A stretch of DNA of 64,000 nt from Verticillium longisporum (GCA_019188255.1 JAETXT010000006.1:5022001-5086000), one strand, 5' to 3'. Shown: positions 1 through 12,308, counted from the stretch's first letter. Translations and numbers: made by a program. The notes: generated by a model not told the origin, from the sequence alone.

Positions 1-424
1 GTGAAGGCGCGCAAAGCTGACATAGGAATCCATCATGTCGCACGATGAACAGACTTTTGAGGGCCGGTCCGAGAGCCAAGGCAAGATAGTATTGTTATCT
101 GCCACTGGATGTCTGTCTGTCCAAGATATTTACGTCCTGAAGTAGTTGTCTGTTCATGAGACGGCAGGAGCGACATGGAATGACTCTCAAGGCGGTGAAA
201 AGGCTGGGGCGAAGCTGAGGCGAAGCGGAACCACGTGAAACCGGCAGAATCCCCATGTGACGTCACTTATCTCTTATCTCCCATATCAGGCACCTGAGCT
301 CCCAGCTCCAGCTCCCAGCTCCCTCGCGACGAGTTCTCGACCTTCTGCACTCTCTCGAGTTCCATTCTTGATCATCTATTCTCAATTACACTATACAGAC
401 AGCAGCACCATATATACTGCAATC
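1..424. other. Upstream region of the RNase T2 gene
   Basis: No coding region is supported here. It is probably the promoter and 5' leader of the RNase gene that starts at 425. It contains one CRE-like palindrome, listed separately. A TATATA stretch near 410-415 lies only about 10 bases before the chosen ATG, so it is unlikely to act as that transcript's TATA box. Confidence 0.4.
258..265. promoter_or_regulatory. CRE-like palindrome TGACGTCA
   Basis: The eight-base palindrome TGACGTCA is the consensus site of ATF/CREB-type bZIP factors. It lies about 160 bases upstream of the RNase T2 start, a plausible distance for a fungal promoter element. Function is inferred from the motif and position only. 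Confidence 0.4.
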
Positions 425-1536
425 ATGGCGCCCCAATTCTCCCTCCGCGGGCTCTTCAGCCATGCGGCCGAGTTCCTATCCCAGGTCCCCATCTCCCCCT
501 CCTCGGGGTCCACCAGCCTCACGCCCTACAAACCACTGACGAGCGCCCCCTCCTGCCCCATCGACGGACCGACGAGCAGCCTCAGCACGCCAGACGACGG
601 TGCGTCTTGCTGCTTCGTGGCCCCGAGCGGGCGGATGCTGCTGACGCAGTTCTGGGACCAACAAGTCCACGCCGGCGGTTCGGAGCGCGATTGGACGGTC
701 CACGGACTCTGGTATGTGATGACTCATGTCGGGGAGCAGAAGAGAGGGGGGGGATCAACAGGCTCAGGGAGAGACAGCCAGCCAGTCTGAAAGGCAGGTA
801 CACACCCAGACAAACAGCTGACAGCGTCATCACAGGCCGGATCTGTGCGATGGAAGCTACAAGGCCTTCTGCGGAATGACGCCGCACTTTAACAACATCA
901 CCGAGATCCTCGTCGACCAGGGCCACGAGGCTCTCGTCAAGCAGATGAACAGATACTGGGTGGCAGCGTAGTGCGTATACTCCCCCTCGACGTGGACGGA
1001 CCCTTTTGCTCCTCGCGACCCGATCATGGCTTCACGCGCGCCGGGAAGGGAGGCTGACCAAGTTTCACAGTGGTTCGAACGATCACCTCTGGGCCCACGA
1101 GTACAACAAGCATGCGAGCTGCATCAACACGCTCGCGCCCTCGTGCTACGCCTCGGCCTACACGCCCGGCGCCGAGGTGGCCGACTACTTCACCCGCGCC
1201 TTCGACCTCTTCCGCACGCTCAACACGTACGCCGTCCTGGCCGAGGCGGACATCGTGCCGTCGCGCGTCCACCAGTACCCCATCAAGGCCATCGAGGGGG
1301 CTCTCGAGAAGCACACGGGTGGCAAGGTCGTGCTGCGGTGCAGCGGGCGCGGCGGCTCGGTGCTGCACGAGGCGTGGTACGCCTTCTTCGTCAGGGGCAG
1401 CTTGCAGACGGGCGACTTTGTGCCCGCCGAGACGTACGGGGAGCACGGGGACGCGAGGAACTGCGGCGAGGAGGTGTGGTATCTGCCCAAGGTGTGCCGG
1501 TTGCCTGGGGGCTGCGCTGGCGATGGCGAGCTCTGA
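425..1536 (+). CDS. Ribonuclease T2 family protein
   Basis: RNase T2 enzymes cleave single-stranded RNA through a 2',3'-cyclic phosphate intermediate and are usually secreted or vacuolar. Exons are read as 425-711, 836-970 and 1071-1536, giving 295 residues. Both active-site blocks are visible: WTVHGLWPD, spanning the first splice junction, and HEYNKHASC, the second block with its catalytic histidines and lysine. The usual second block is closer to HEWxKHGTC, so this copy varies at three places but keeps HE, KH and C. Cysteines around CCF, CDGSYKAFC and CIN match the family disulphide pattern. The N-terminus, MAPQFSLRGLFSHAAEF, is only weakly hydrophobic and not a convincing signal peptide. 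The start was chosen because it opens the frame leading into the conserved domain and no better upstream ATG is seen. Confidence 0.88.
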
Positions 1537-4500
1537 TGTGAATCCTGGCTGAGTGAGTTTGTTTCTTTGGAGGGGGAGGGGGGATGGGAAGGGCGTTCCT
1601 TGTCTTGTGGTGTCTGGAATGGGATTTGTGAGTTGTCAGTTTTTTTCCGCATAGATAGACAGGATCGATATGAACAGATTGCGCATCATCCGCTCCCAGT
1701 CTCGGTACTTGTTCGCAGTGAAACATGATGGGCCTGGGCGACAAGCACGGCACTTGGTGAGAAAGGAATGCGCGGCCCATCCGGGAGGGCGCGGCGGGCC
1801 AGCTGAACGGGGCCCTATTGTGTCCCCCGGGGAAGTGGATCAAGTTGTCTGCCGGCTCAAGGTCCGAAACCTGATCACAGAGTGTCATAGGGGATCGAGG
1901 TCAAGTCCGGACAGAGGGAGGGAACGAAAATGACGCTTCGATAGACGATCCCAAGAACGCGGCAACCCCATCCATCGCACGCTTTGTCCTGCAGAGGTCT
2001 TGGTTGGTGGTGGGAAGAAAAAGAACAAGGTCTTGGAACCACACGTCTTGATGAAGAGGGAGCGTTGAAGCCGCATTCCACTCGAGGCAAATAAAAGGTG
2101 CCAATCGTCGAGGTTGCAACAGCGTCAGCCTTGCAGCTTCACAGAACGCCTCCAGTGCGGTTTGTGCAACAGCCACTGAGAATGGCCTTTTCGGACCGAT
2201 GGCGCAGCGCTACGGCCGCATCGGGCGTAGCGCAATGAGGGGAGCGCCATCATGAGACACGATTGGCTTGGTGCGTCTTTGGGCTTTCGCAGAGGCAGGT
2301 GCTCTCCAGGTTTTCCTCCCCGACTTTTCGGCTGCACTGGCGGCGTTGCTTGGACGTTGCGGGCGACGCATGAAGCCCGAGGTCCGTCGCCTGATCGAGA
2401 TGGCTTCTAATGCCAGTTCTGGCCTCCAGCTCGCTCATCGCCACGATGCACGATGGATGAGGGGGGAAAAAGGGGCGGATGAAATTGATGGCGAGCAGAC
2501 GAAAATCACTGGGTTCTAGAGGATGGTCAGCCAATACGACACGGCGCTACTGGGCTCGGGACGGCCGCCTGTCACAGCCTTTCTCTCGCTGACACGAATG
2601 GGCACAGGCACAGTGTGAGATGTCCTTTACGAGGACAGGGCCCGGCACAGTAGCCACGGCACTGTAGCACCATTCTCCAGGCCACATACATCATCAGGTC
2701 ATCGAGCCGCCAAGCACAAACAGGCAGAGAAGGCCGTCGTCGACCTTGCTTGCACCTCGTCCCGTTCAGCCTGTCTGTCGCCCGAAACTCTCTGCCCACC
2801 ACGCCCTCACGAGACCAGCCATCGAAAGGGGGCTCGAACGTGGCTCCAGGTCGCACAACTAGCCCAGCCAGGATAGCTAGCCATGTTTCGCAAGCGTGCC
2901 TTGTTGTTCTTTTCCTGAGTTCCGTCCTGCCCTCCCAGCAACTTTGGGGCCGCTGCTTGTTATTCGCGTGAGCTGGGCAGGAGACTGGGGCGGAGATGAG
3001 TGTGATCTGTGCGGAGGAACAAGCGGCATACGGGCTCGATAGGCGTGCCGTGTTATGATTCTCCTTGCTCCTCGTTCCTGCGCAGCCAGCACACCAGCGC
3101 CCACTACCCAAGCTTGCCAAGAAATACGGACTGATTATCTGCCTGTCTGCCCCCTTCCTAGCCGCAGTCAGCCACTCACCAGCTGCCCGCGGGCCGTGTC
3201 AGGGAGACCGCGGGAGCCGGAAAGGTGTCTCGTACGGTGGTTCAGATGATTCGAATGCGTCCTTGTCTGCCACGACAGGACGAGCTGAACGGAAAAGAGG
3301 TTTGGGCTCGCAGCATGCTCTTCTGAGACGGTGATCGTCGCCGCGTTCGCGACGAAGCAATGGGACGCATGCCATGATGTTGATTCAGGAGCGGGATCCC
3401 CACGCGGCACATAGAACACAAACACACTCGCAAGCAAGGGGAACGTCGAGCGGAAAGCAGCCAGAGAAGGCCTGAATTCCCCCTTGATCCATGACATGAA
3501 GCCTAATAAGTGGCGGGACGGGGGAAAGGGCCCCATAGCGGCGAGAGCGAGCGAGATGCGGCTGGCGCCATGTAAGTCAAGGAGACCTGGCGAGACAACC
3601 ACCAAGGCAGACAAGGTTTCGAGCCACATTCCACCTCGAGCTTCTGGCTCTTGACCTTCTCAGGCTGCTCTGAGCCTACCTGCTAACCCCGAAGCTTGCC
3701 AAGCAGTACATGTACGTCCCAAAGTTGTTGAATGACAGATAGCTAGGCGTATCGTACTAAGACATCTGGGTTTCTCGGGAGGCAGTCGTTCGTCTTTTTG
3801 GGAGAGACAAGGGAGTGTGTGTGACATTGGAGATGCATGCTGCGAAAACAACGTCTCAACAAGGCAATCGATGACCGGGACACGTTGTGCGCTCATTTTC
3901 GACAATCTTGATGTTTTTTCGAGCTGCGCGTTGTTCTTTTCGCTGTTGAAGCCGAGGCAAACAATAGGCGTGTGGGGGAAGGGAAGGGGGCCGGGGTTGA
4001 ATGCCGGTGTTCGCTGCAACGGGCTACGGCCTCGAACTCTCTCCGTGCAACTGACGGGCAGACCGCTCACCTGTAGCCTCAGTTCTTTTGCGGCTTCAGC
4101 AGGTGTTACAGGTGGCATGCCGCCTCTTCTTGTCTTCTTGGGGAGGGGGAAGGGGGCCGTCGCCAGCGCTCTCCTGAGTCAAGCACCGTGTCAGGAGCCG
4201 TGCGTCATGTCATCTCTCCGCATTGGACAATGACCAAGCAGGTGGAGTATGCATATGGTGGACTCACAGTGTCATATCCCTCCTGGTGCCTCTGTCACGC
4301 AAGCAGCACACGGTGATCACACATCCACAGCCACTTGACACACACTGTACGGTACCCACACCATACCGCGCCAGGCCGCTCCCCATTTCCCGTCCCTTCC
4401 CCCCCCTCCCCTTCGACTCTCCCCCAGCCTGCCTAGTCCAGCTGGTCACTGTCCAGTCAGTCGCTGCCAGGGCCAGGGGACCCCCCTTCTCAACCCCGGC

Positions 4501-5200
4501 CCACACCCTCCACTCTTCCCCGTCCTTCTTTTCATCCTCCCAAAGGCCCATCCGTCCCATCGCCCCCCTGCGACTCTCTGGTTCCATCCATCACTCCTTC
4601 ATCCTCTCCCCCCCCCATCGACAACTCTCGACCAGCGCAAACCAACAACACCCGGCCTTGGATGATTGCTGTATTGGCAACAAACTCGTGTTGTCCGTCG
4701 ACCGCACAGACACCACGAGGCTAACGAGGATCGAAACGTCCAAAGAAGCCATCATCCCCGGATTCGCAAATTCGCAGCGCCCCCCGCGTTTTGGGCAAGC
4801 GAAGCAGGCTCTGTTGTGCAGGAAGGGCCGAATACTTCTCGGTCAAATCGCTCTCTCTCCACGATTCGCTGCCACCCCAGCCCAGGCGACCCAGAACTCA
4901 CGCTCCTTTCCCCGCAAAGGCCCAATCCCACCTCGAACTCAAGTGTCCAAGTGCTGCAACGACAAATCGTCGTCGCCCTCAAACCGTTGATCACCGTTTC
5001 CGGGCGTCTTAGTTGACACGCCTGACCTGGGAGAAACACCGAAAACTCTCACCAAAGTCGAACATTCGGGCACTCTATCCAGCCCCGACGCTCAATCACA
5101 CCGGTCGACAACGCCCGTTGACACGTTTTGACTCGGACGCTATTCTGACACCTCGCTCTCTGTCGCTCACTCTCGGACGCCCGTCGTCGTCGTCGTCACC
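1537..5200. other. Long intergenic region upstream of the Zn2Cys6 factor
   Basis: About 3.7 kb without a convincing gene. Open frames here are short, overlap on both strands and resemble no protein I recognise. From about 4380 to 5200 the plus strand becomes rich in CT and CCC tracts, typical of a transcribed 5' leader of a fungal regulator. The remainder is probably the 3' end of the RNase transcript and the regulator's promoter. Confidence 0.4.
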
Positions 5201-7464
5201 ATGTCCCAGGCCGTCAAGAGGGCCTGTGACGCCTGTCATCGTCGCAAGGTCAAGTGCGATGGCATCAACCCGTGTCGTAACTGCTCGTCCGCCCAACTGT
5301 CATGCACCTACAACGCCATTCCTCAGAAGAAGGGCCCCAAGGGCTCTCGCGCCAAGGTCATCAGCGAGTTGCGAGAGACGCAGCGACAGACGAGTCTGAC
5401 GGCCAAGGTCCACAACCGCATGAATGGCATCCCCAGCCCGCCAGAGCCCATGGGCGGCGCCCCCACGCCGGGCATGCTGTCCCCTGAACTCGTCAAGGAC
5501 TGTCTCGATTTCTACTTTGCCAACTTGTACGAAAAGGCACCCGTCCTCGACCGCCGGAGGATCGAGCAGCAGCTGCCCTACATGGAGCAGAACCGCGATA
5601 CCTACTGCCTCCTGACGGCTCTCTGTGGCTTCATGGTTGTTCAGCCCGGCATGGCTCTTCCCCTTGGCGACTACAACCTCGACATGTACCCCGGTGCCGA
5701 TCTGGCAGCGAGCCAGGTTCTTCTCGAGGAGTGCCTCCGCGTCCGCCGTGGCCACGACTACCTTGACAGTCCTACTCTGGACACGCTCGCCACCAGCTTC
5801 TTCATCTTCCCCATCTGCCTTTCTATCGAGTTGCACGACAAGGCATGGTTCTATCTCCGCGAGGCTACGACCATGGTTCACCTGAGTGGTATGAACAAGG
5901 AGGAGACGTATGGCCAGTGGGACGCCGCCGAGTCGTCCCGGAGGAGACGGCTCTACTGGCTGTTTTTCGTTCTCGAGCGTGCCCACGCCATCCAGCGCCA
6001 GCGACCCCTTACTCTCCAAGCCAGCATCAAGCCCCCTTCCTCTGCAGATGACCCTACCGACCCGCAAGCACACCAACTGACGAGCTTCATCATGCTCGTC
6101 AAGTTGTTCCACTCCTTTGACGACGCCTTCACCAGCTCCTGGAACAAGACTCGCAGCAACCTACCCCATCAGCACATTGCCACGCTGCAAAAGCAACTGG
6201 CCGACATGCTGCCGACATATCTCTGCCAGGATGACAACCTGTCGAACCTTCACACCAACCAGCAGTGGCTCAAGTCTACTCACTGGCAGCTGAGCAATGG
6301 CAGTATGAGTTCTCATAACGCCGACGGCATCGACTGGCAGGTTCCTCGCGACCTCTCACGCGACCTTCTGATGAAGATGGCCTCTCAATTCCCTGGGCAG
6401 GGCATGGAGCTGCTTGGCTCGGGACTTGTAAGTATCCCTGTATTCTGGAACCTCCGTGTTCTCGCCCTAACAAGCCACAGATTGAGAAGGTCTTTGAGAT
6501 TGGTTCGAACATGATGGACTTCCTCGTCACGCAGCCCGCCTCACGGGATCCCTTCAGCCTCGGCCCTCGCGAGCAACTCAACCAGATCCTCAACATTGTC
6601 GGCGTTATGCGCAACGGCAACAACCACGTGCTGCCGCTGCTTTTCACCAAGATCAATGACGTCCTGCCACGCCTAACCAACCTCATGCTGCAGAACGCAC
6701 CGGAGAACTGTGCCCTCGCCAATATTGACATTTTTGATGGTTTCGGCAATGCCGGCATGGCGCAGCCGCCTCCCCAGATGCAAATGCAGATGGACAACGA
6801 CTACGACCGCAAGTTCTCTGTCGCCGAGTATGAGAAGAACTTTGAGATGAACGGCGTGAGCAACGAGTCTCACGGTGTTCCGACGTCTTCCAGCACGTCT
6901 AGTATTCCGGCAGCGACGAGCGCCGAGCTTGCTTCGCCATATGCTAGCTCCCCAAGCGTCATGTCGCCCGGCATGGAGTTTCCTCGCCAGCATCTCAACG
7001 ATTTTTGCGCTCCCATTCCCGAGCAGGTCATGTCGCCTGTCGGTCAGTCCATGAGTGGGTCCAGTTCGATGAGCTTCCAGAGCATGCAACAACATCAACA
7101 ACAACAGTCTCATCAACAGCACCAGCACCATAATCACATGCTCCAGAGTCAGTACATGTCGCAACACGCCACGCAACACGCCCTCCCTCAGAGTCAGAGC
7201 ATGAACGGCTTCAACTCTCCGTCGACGCCCAGCCCCCCGGGCATGAATACGGCGTCCATGCCCACATCGCACTCCATGTCGCAAGGCTTGATGAACCAGA
7301 TGCCCCGCCAGCCGCCGCAAAGGACCAACAGCTTCGCCATGCCGCAGAAGGGGCAGGTCCGCACGGTCGGGGACTTCCACGCTCTGCAGCGGTCCAATAC
7401 GGGCGACCTGACCACGATGGCCGGCATGGGCGGCGGCGAGATGGACTACGGAGGCATGAGGTAA
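5201..7464 (+). CDS. Zn2Cys6 (Gal4-type) transcription factor
   Basis: This is a nuclear DNA-binding regulator of 736 residues in two exons, 5201-6427 and 6481-7464, with a GTAAGT donor. The six zinc-cluster cysteines sit at residues 9, 12, 19, 25, 28 and 35 in the pattern CX2CX6CX5CX2CX6C. They are followed by a basic linker (KKGPKGSRAKVISELRETQ) and a fungal middle homology region from about residue 90 to 340. The C-terminal third is rich in Ser, Pro and Met, with a Gln/His tract near 7085-7140 that may be an activation region. The linker and middle region remind me of the AmyR/BglR/COL-26 sugar-response group, but this assignment is from memory and uncertain. The promoter region is unusually long, which suits a regulated regulator. 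No frame problem was found. Confidence 0.88.
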
Positions 7465-8332
7465 CGGCTCGACGCAAGGGTCACAGTACTTGCTCATGAG
7501 CCTTCTCATTGTTCAAGCCCGGGCATGCAGTTGCTACCATCAGTTATCCTTTTCATCCGATGCTTTGCATGGTGGTATTGTGTATGAATCGGACCGGCGG
7601 GCGCGAGCCGCTCGATCTCCGGCGGGCTGGATCCTACTTTGTTTATCTTGGCCCCTCGTTTGCGATTTTCAAGTTGATGCCGCATCTCCACTATGTACAT
7701 GTTTTGAGGGAGGAGTTCTCTTGACCATCCTGGAGCGACATGTTGGCGCAAGGCGTATGTTTTTTTCACGTCGGTTGGAGGGAAACAGAAAGTTACGTGA
7801 TGGGAGCACTATATTCTTTGGAAGGACTGGGTGGAAAACGGACAGGGGTTTTTATGATGTGATGGACACTATGGTGTTGACAGGTAGATGAATTGATCAT
7901 TTAGAATACTTGCCGTGTAGTCGTGCGTCCTGTGTACGACCGCCGCCACTGCCCACGTTCAACGTCTGTTATCCTCGGTCAGGATGTTCGACGACCATCC
8001 ATACGACATGGTGGGCGCACACTGGCTCACTTTCTCTCGCGGGCAAAATTGCCGAATACCCTCACAGCAGCCTCTTCCCCCATCCCCCAGCCCACAGCCC
8101 ACAACACCAACCCGCCCTCCAATGCACCAAGTCCATCTCTCCAGGGCAACGTTGCAGTCACCCAACCCGAGCATCCCGATCCCACCCCACTTTTCCCTCA
8201 ATGGAAACAAAGGGGTGGAGTCTAGAAGGAAAAAAAAAACCTTCCACGCCCCGCAGTGCGCGATCCGCCGCACAGCAAACAACGCTGATGCCAGTTAGCG
8301 GCGCCGCAGAGGAAACAGGCGGACGCAGAAAA
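7465..8332. other. Intergenic region between the Zn2Cys6 factor and a tRNA
   Basis: The first part is probably the 3' UTR of the transcription factor. The rest has only short unconvincing frames, CCC-rich tracts and an A run near 8231-8240. Nothing else can be supported. Confidence 0.35.
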
Positions 8333-8445
8333 TGGACAATGCGCGAATCGAACGCGCGACCTTCAGCAGGCATCATAGATCGTCGTGACGATGTACTTTT
8401 TTCTTCAGATGCTAAGCAGACGTTATACCACTAAACCAATCGCCC
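8333..8445 (-). tRNA. Probable tRNA-Ala (AGC) with an intron of about 41 nt
   Basis: On the minus strand a seven-base acceptor arm GGGCGAT pairs with ATTGTCC and is followed by discriminator A. The third pair is G-U, the classical alanine identity element. The T arm (GCGCG, TTCGATT, CGCGC) is perfect. The D arm GTTTAGTGGTATAAC is typical. The anticodon loop reads TTAGCA, giving AGC, and the sequence is then interrupted before the 3' half, as expected for an intron after position 37. Removing about 41 bases leaves 72. The 3' anticodon stem (GCTGA) leaves one mismatch against TCTGC, so the isotype or functionality is not fully certain. Confidence 0.62.
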
Positions 8446-8737
8446 TTGTGGATGGTGGGGAGGCCCGGTGGTGGGTATCATGTTGCTGCTTGAGGCTGGG
8501 CCTAGACCTCTGTTGACGACATGTTCGAAGAGCTAGAGGGACGAATGGGTGTGTACATTGTGCACGAGAACAAGGCTCGGTGGAGAATCCAGGATGAATG
8601 TCATGAAAGTAGAGGTCGGGGTATAATGTAAGTCTATGGTACAGAACGCAGGCCGTGGGCGTATGAACACGAGAGAGACAGCAAAAGAGAGCCGAGTATG
8701 TTTCCCCCCTCACAGACGGGTGAGGGTGCAACGTAAA

Positions 8738-10713
8738 TCATACAAGAACATAGAGGGAGCAGATCTGGACTGGTCAGCAAAAGTCCATGCATCAGGGGCC
8801 TGCGCCTTGAACTCACCATGCTCAACCCCATCACCATGGAGACCCAAAACATGACATTGTTGAGCGTCTTCTTGCCGCGCACGAGCTTGGTGCGCTGCAG
8901 CATGACAATGGGCAGCTGGAGCATCTGGCAGACAAAGCCGTAGCCGCGCAGCTTCTTGGTGATGCAGGCCATGACAATCTCGTGGCCGATGGCGGAGATG
9001 AGGAACGTGATGACGGTGGCGCGCATGCGGCCAATGTGCGGGCGCGAGGCGCTGTAGACGTGACGGCGCAGGAAGGAGTAGACGGGAAAGGTCCCCTCGC
9101 GCGAGAACTCCATCCAGTCGGTCGAGTTCCACCAGTCGTTGTAGAACTGGCGGTCACCAAAGCGCGTCATCTCGGCACAGGCGCCGAGAGCATACTCAAA
9201 GATGACGAGGAAGACGAGGAGGAAGGTGAGCATAAACGGGAAGAGGAGCCAGGAGACCGTCTCGGCAAGGATGAGGAGGCGCTCGGTGGCCGACGGCGGG
9301 AGGATGCCAGGCGCCATGGGCGGGTTGAGACGGAGCGAGGACTCGATGAGAATGGGCAGGATGAATTCTTCCGAGATGATGGTCAAGAGGAAGATGCAGC
9401 CAAAGACGGCAACAATCTTGGAGATGAGCGAGGTCCAGTCGCGGTTTGGGGCGCGCGGGTACTCGAGCTCGTAGCACAGGGTCGGACACAGGAGGTAGTC
9501 GAGGTAGTTGGCCCACGTCAGGTTGCGCGGGTAGGCAATGTTGCCCATGGGCGAGGTCAGCTCCCGGGCCAGATCCTCGCGCAGGTCCGAGACCTCCTCG
9601 TCGCTCTCATGACCTCCCGTCCTGAGGAGAGCATCGGCTGGCTTGAGCTCGCTGCTGCCACTGCTGGCGGTCCGCTTCTTGGAGCTGCCGTTGGTGTCGT
9701 CGTGCTTCTCGGAGGGCTTGGCCTGCTTGGGGCTCTTGGGTGCCTGATCGCGCAAGGGGTCCTCGGACGTCGGATAGAGGTAAGCGGGGTCGCGGTTGGC
9801 GCCAGAGGGGTTGTCGAGCGCGCGCAGCCGTTTCTCCGTCTTGCAGAGGTGCCCGTTGTAGAAGGCCCAGCTGTGCATCTTCATGAGCAGAACCATGGTG
9901 TGCAGCAGGAAGAAGACCTGGGCCGTCCAGGTCCACTCGAGCCAGAAGGGCACGGCAACCCAGACGGCGAGCCGGCCGACCTGGTCGAGGCTCTGGATCG
10001 CCATGCCGCCCGTCTTCCAGGTGAGGGGCCCGTTGGCGGGGGCGGCGCGGAAGACGCGGTGCATCAGCACGGAGACGGCGGTGGTGGCGACCATGAGAAA
10101 GTCGGCAATGGCGAGGTGCCACGTTTTGATGGTGAAGAGGTACCAGATCTGGACGCGCATGGGGTGGCCAGTGTCCTTGATGTTGCGCAGCATTGTCGTG
10201 ATGGCCATGATGGCAAGGCCGATCCAGAAGAGGTTGAAGAAGCCATGGAAGTCGCGGTAGTCGGAGTTGGGGTCAAAGTGCGAGACGCGGCTGGCATACT
10301 CGATGGTCGGGAAAATGCGACGGCGCTGTTCGGCACGGGCAGTCTTCTTTGCGGAGGAGATGGACTTGACAGAGGGGGGCGCATCGGCGGGGACGGGCGT
10401 GGAGCGACCACTGCAGACGTTAGCTGGAGCGCACTGGGGAGAGCCATGTGGGTGTCTGTGAAAGAGTCTGTGAAAGAATATGTGGAAGAGCTAGAGTGAC
10501 GGCCGAGGAGACGCACCTGGTCATGCCGCTCTCGGCGAGGGCGCTCCTGTAACTGCTGGCATCGCCAGTGGAAGACGTCTCAGAGACATTGCTGACGGTG
10601 CTCAGTTGCGAGTGGACCGCCTTCCTCGGGCGAGGACGCAGGACGTGCTCGTGGACAGGGGTATTGGTATGGCCGTTTGTGTGCGTGTCGGTGGCTGTGG
10701 AAGCCATGGTCAT
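8738..10713 (-). CDS. Sterol O-acyltransferase / diacylglycerol acyltransferase of the MBOAT family (ARE-like)
   Basis: This endoplasmic reticulum enzyme esterifies sterols or diacylglycerol with acyl-CoA for storage in lipid droplets. Exons are 10713-10517, 10410-8817 and a tiny last exon 8764-8738, giving 605 residues. The signature FYNDWWN is at about residues 487-493 and the conserved catalytic histidine in GHEIVMA at about 541. Many hydrophobic segments surround them, and an acidic/serine-rich loop lies in the middle. The 27-base last exon completes the family's C-terminal membrane segment (ICSLYVLV). The N-terminal 100 residues are hydrophilic and probably cytosolic. ATG 10713 is followed in frame by ATG 10707, which has a better ACCATGG context, so translation may start there. 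Whether sterol or diacylglycerol is the preferred substrate cannot be read with confidence; the overall form favours a sterol acyltransferase. Confidence 0.9.
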
Positions 10714-12308
10714 CGATATGAAGGGGCTCAGAGAGGTAATTGGTGTATGATTGTGTGGCCTCGTCGTCAAGTGGTTCGGGTAGTGGTTGATGTCAAGACG
10801 TCGAATGGAGCGAGGTGAGGCGTGCTTCCATCTGTTCTATGGCGGACGGGTTCGTAGGGGGGGAAAGACGGGGGGTTGAGGTCAGAAGAAGGTCGAAGAA
10901 TCGAAGCAGCGGAGAGGAGAAAGACGTGGGTTCAGAGTGGAGGAGGCAAGACGGAACATGTGTCGAGTTCTGGAGATGGGTCGTCTAAGGGGTCGCTCAG
11001 AACATATGGCGACAAGTGGAGATGATGCGACAGCGAGGCAGCCGTTTGAGTCGGGTTCGTCGTTTTAATAACACAAAGGGAGAAAGACCCCGGCATTCGT
11101 AAGACGCAAGAAAGGGAATCGCAATAATCAAGAAGAGGACCTGAAGTAAAGAGGATCCGAAGTCCGAGAGGTGGTATCAAGGGGACGGATGACAGAACGC
11201 GAAGAAGCCTGTGGTGTGGGTTGGGTTGGTTGCCGTTGCGCTGAGCTTGGATGCTCGGGTGCTCGGGTTTTGGGGGGGCCTTGGGGGGGGCCTGGGGGGG
11301 GTCTGGGAACACCTGGGGGGCCATTCCCCTTAGGCCCCTCGACCCTGAAGCAAGCTCCACCCAGTGCTACGTCACTCCTTCCCTAGGGTACATCCCTCCT
11401 TCCCTGAGGCACATCACTCCTTCCCTACCTAGGTACCTTACATCGAAGGGGCCGGATTACCTCAGCTTGGCGAGGTATCTTGTACATCTCTCTGTCCTTC
11501 CTTCCACGACCATGTTGCTGCCTGATGGAGGCCATGACCATCTCTCCAGAAACATCAACACGTTCTCCATCCCATGTTCTCACCTCCTCTTTCATTCCGC
11601 TCTGCATCATGATCGTGTGCGTGGTCTCCAGGTTCCGAGAAGCCCGGCTGCGATGCAAGGAGCGTGTCTATTTTATCGAACCCCCCAGCAAACCGAGAGT
11701 GCCGGCATCCACCACAAGGCTTCCTTCCCTCCACTCACAAGACAGCCAGAGTCAGCCACCCCTAGAGCCGATATGGCCGCGGCAGTGTTGCGAAGGTTGG
11801 TAGCACTCAGCCCTACCCCGACCTGCCTGACGTCAAGGGAACCGCCAAATCCGGCTCACTGTCACTATTGTTTGCGCCGCCGAATCCGCCCATTGGCGAT
11901 CCGATGCAGCGTGTGACCCTCTTTGGGCCTCGCATCAACTCGAACGGTCGCCGATCGCCTCACTCTGTGTCCGGTGCCACGTGCCAAGGGCGATGATCAA
12001 GGATGGCCTCGACCAAAAGAGTGCACGAATCGCCATCAACCTGGAAGAACCGCCGGAGCTTCCGCACCGTTCGACGGATGATACCGCAATGAGTCGGCTT
12101 TTTGCTGGTGCAAGGTGCCCACCCCCCCGGCTGCCCGCCAATTCCCGAGCATGATGCATAATCAGACGGCAAGATACACTTTTAATGGCATTTCGGCGCC
12201 GAAGGTGTTGGAGCTGCTGCGACGAAAACGAAAACTGGCGACAAAAAACCCACTTCGTCCAAATACACCCCATGTTTCCCAGTGACCTCCCTTCCCAGTT
12301 AAGGTACC
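10714..12308. other. Intergenic region with G-rich tract and short repeats
   Basis: This region lies between the acyltransferase start and the 3' end of the rhamnosidase gene. No gene is supported. It holds a strong G-run cluster (separate entry), then imperfect repeats of an ACATCACTCCTTCCCT-type unit at about 11371-11425, and a CCTAGGTACCT motif at about 11430. Confidence 0.4.
11272..11320 (+). repeat. Guanine-run cluster with quadruplex potential
   Basis: Five guanine runs (about 7, 8, 8, 3 and 6 bases) are separated by two to seven bases on the plus strand. This arrangement satisfies the usual G-quadruplex pattern. It lies about 560 bases upstream of the acyltransferase start codon. Any regulatory role is inference. 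Confidence 0.55.

Noticed and set aside
2572..3120. A 182-codon minus-strand frame upstream of the Zn2Cys6 factor
   Set aside because: It is a mixed composition frame without recognisable domain or splice signals, in a region where several frames of similar length overlap on both strands.
8982..10499. A 505-codon open frame antisense to the acyltransferase gene
   Set aside because: It is Gly/Glu/Val-rich with no recognisable domain and spans the real gene's large exon, so it is an antisense shadow.
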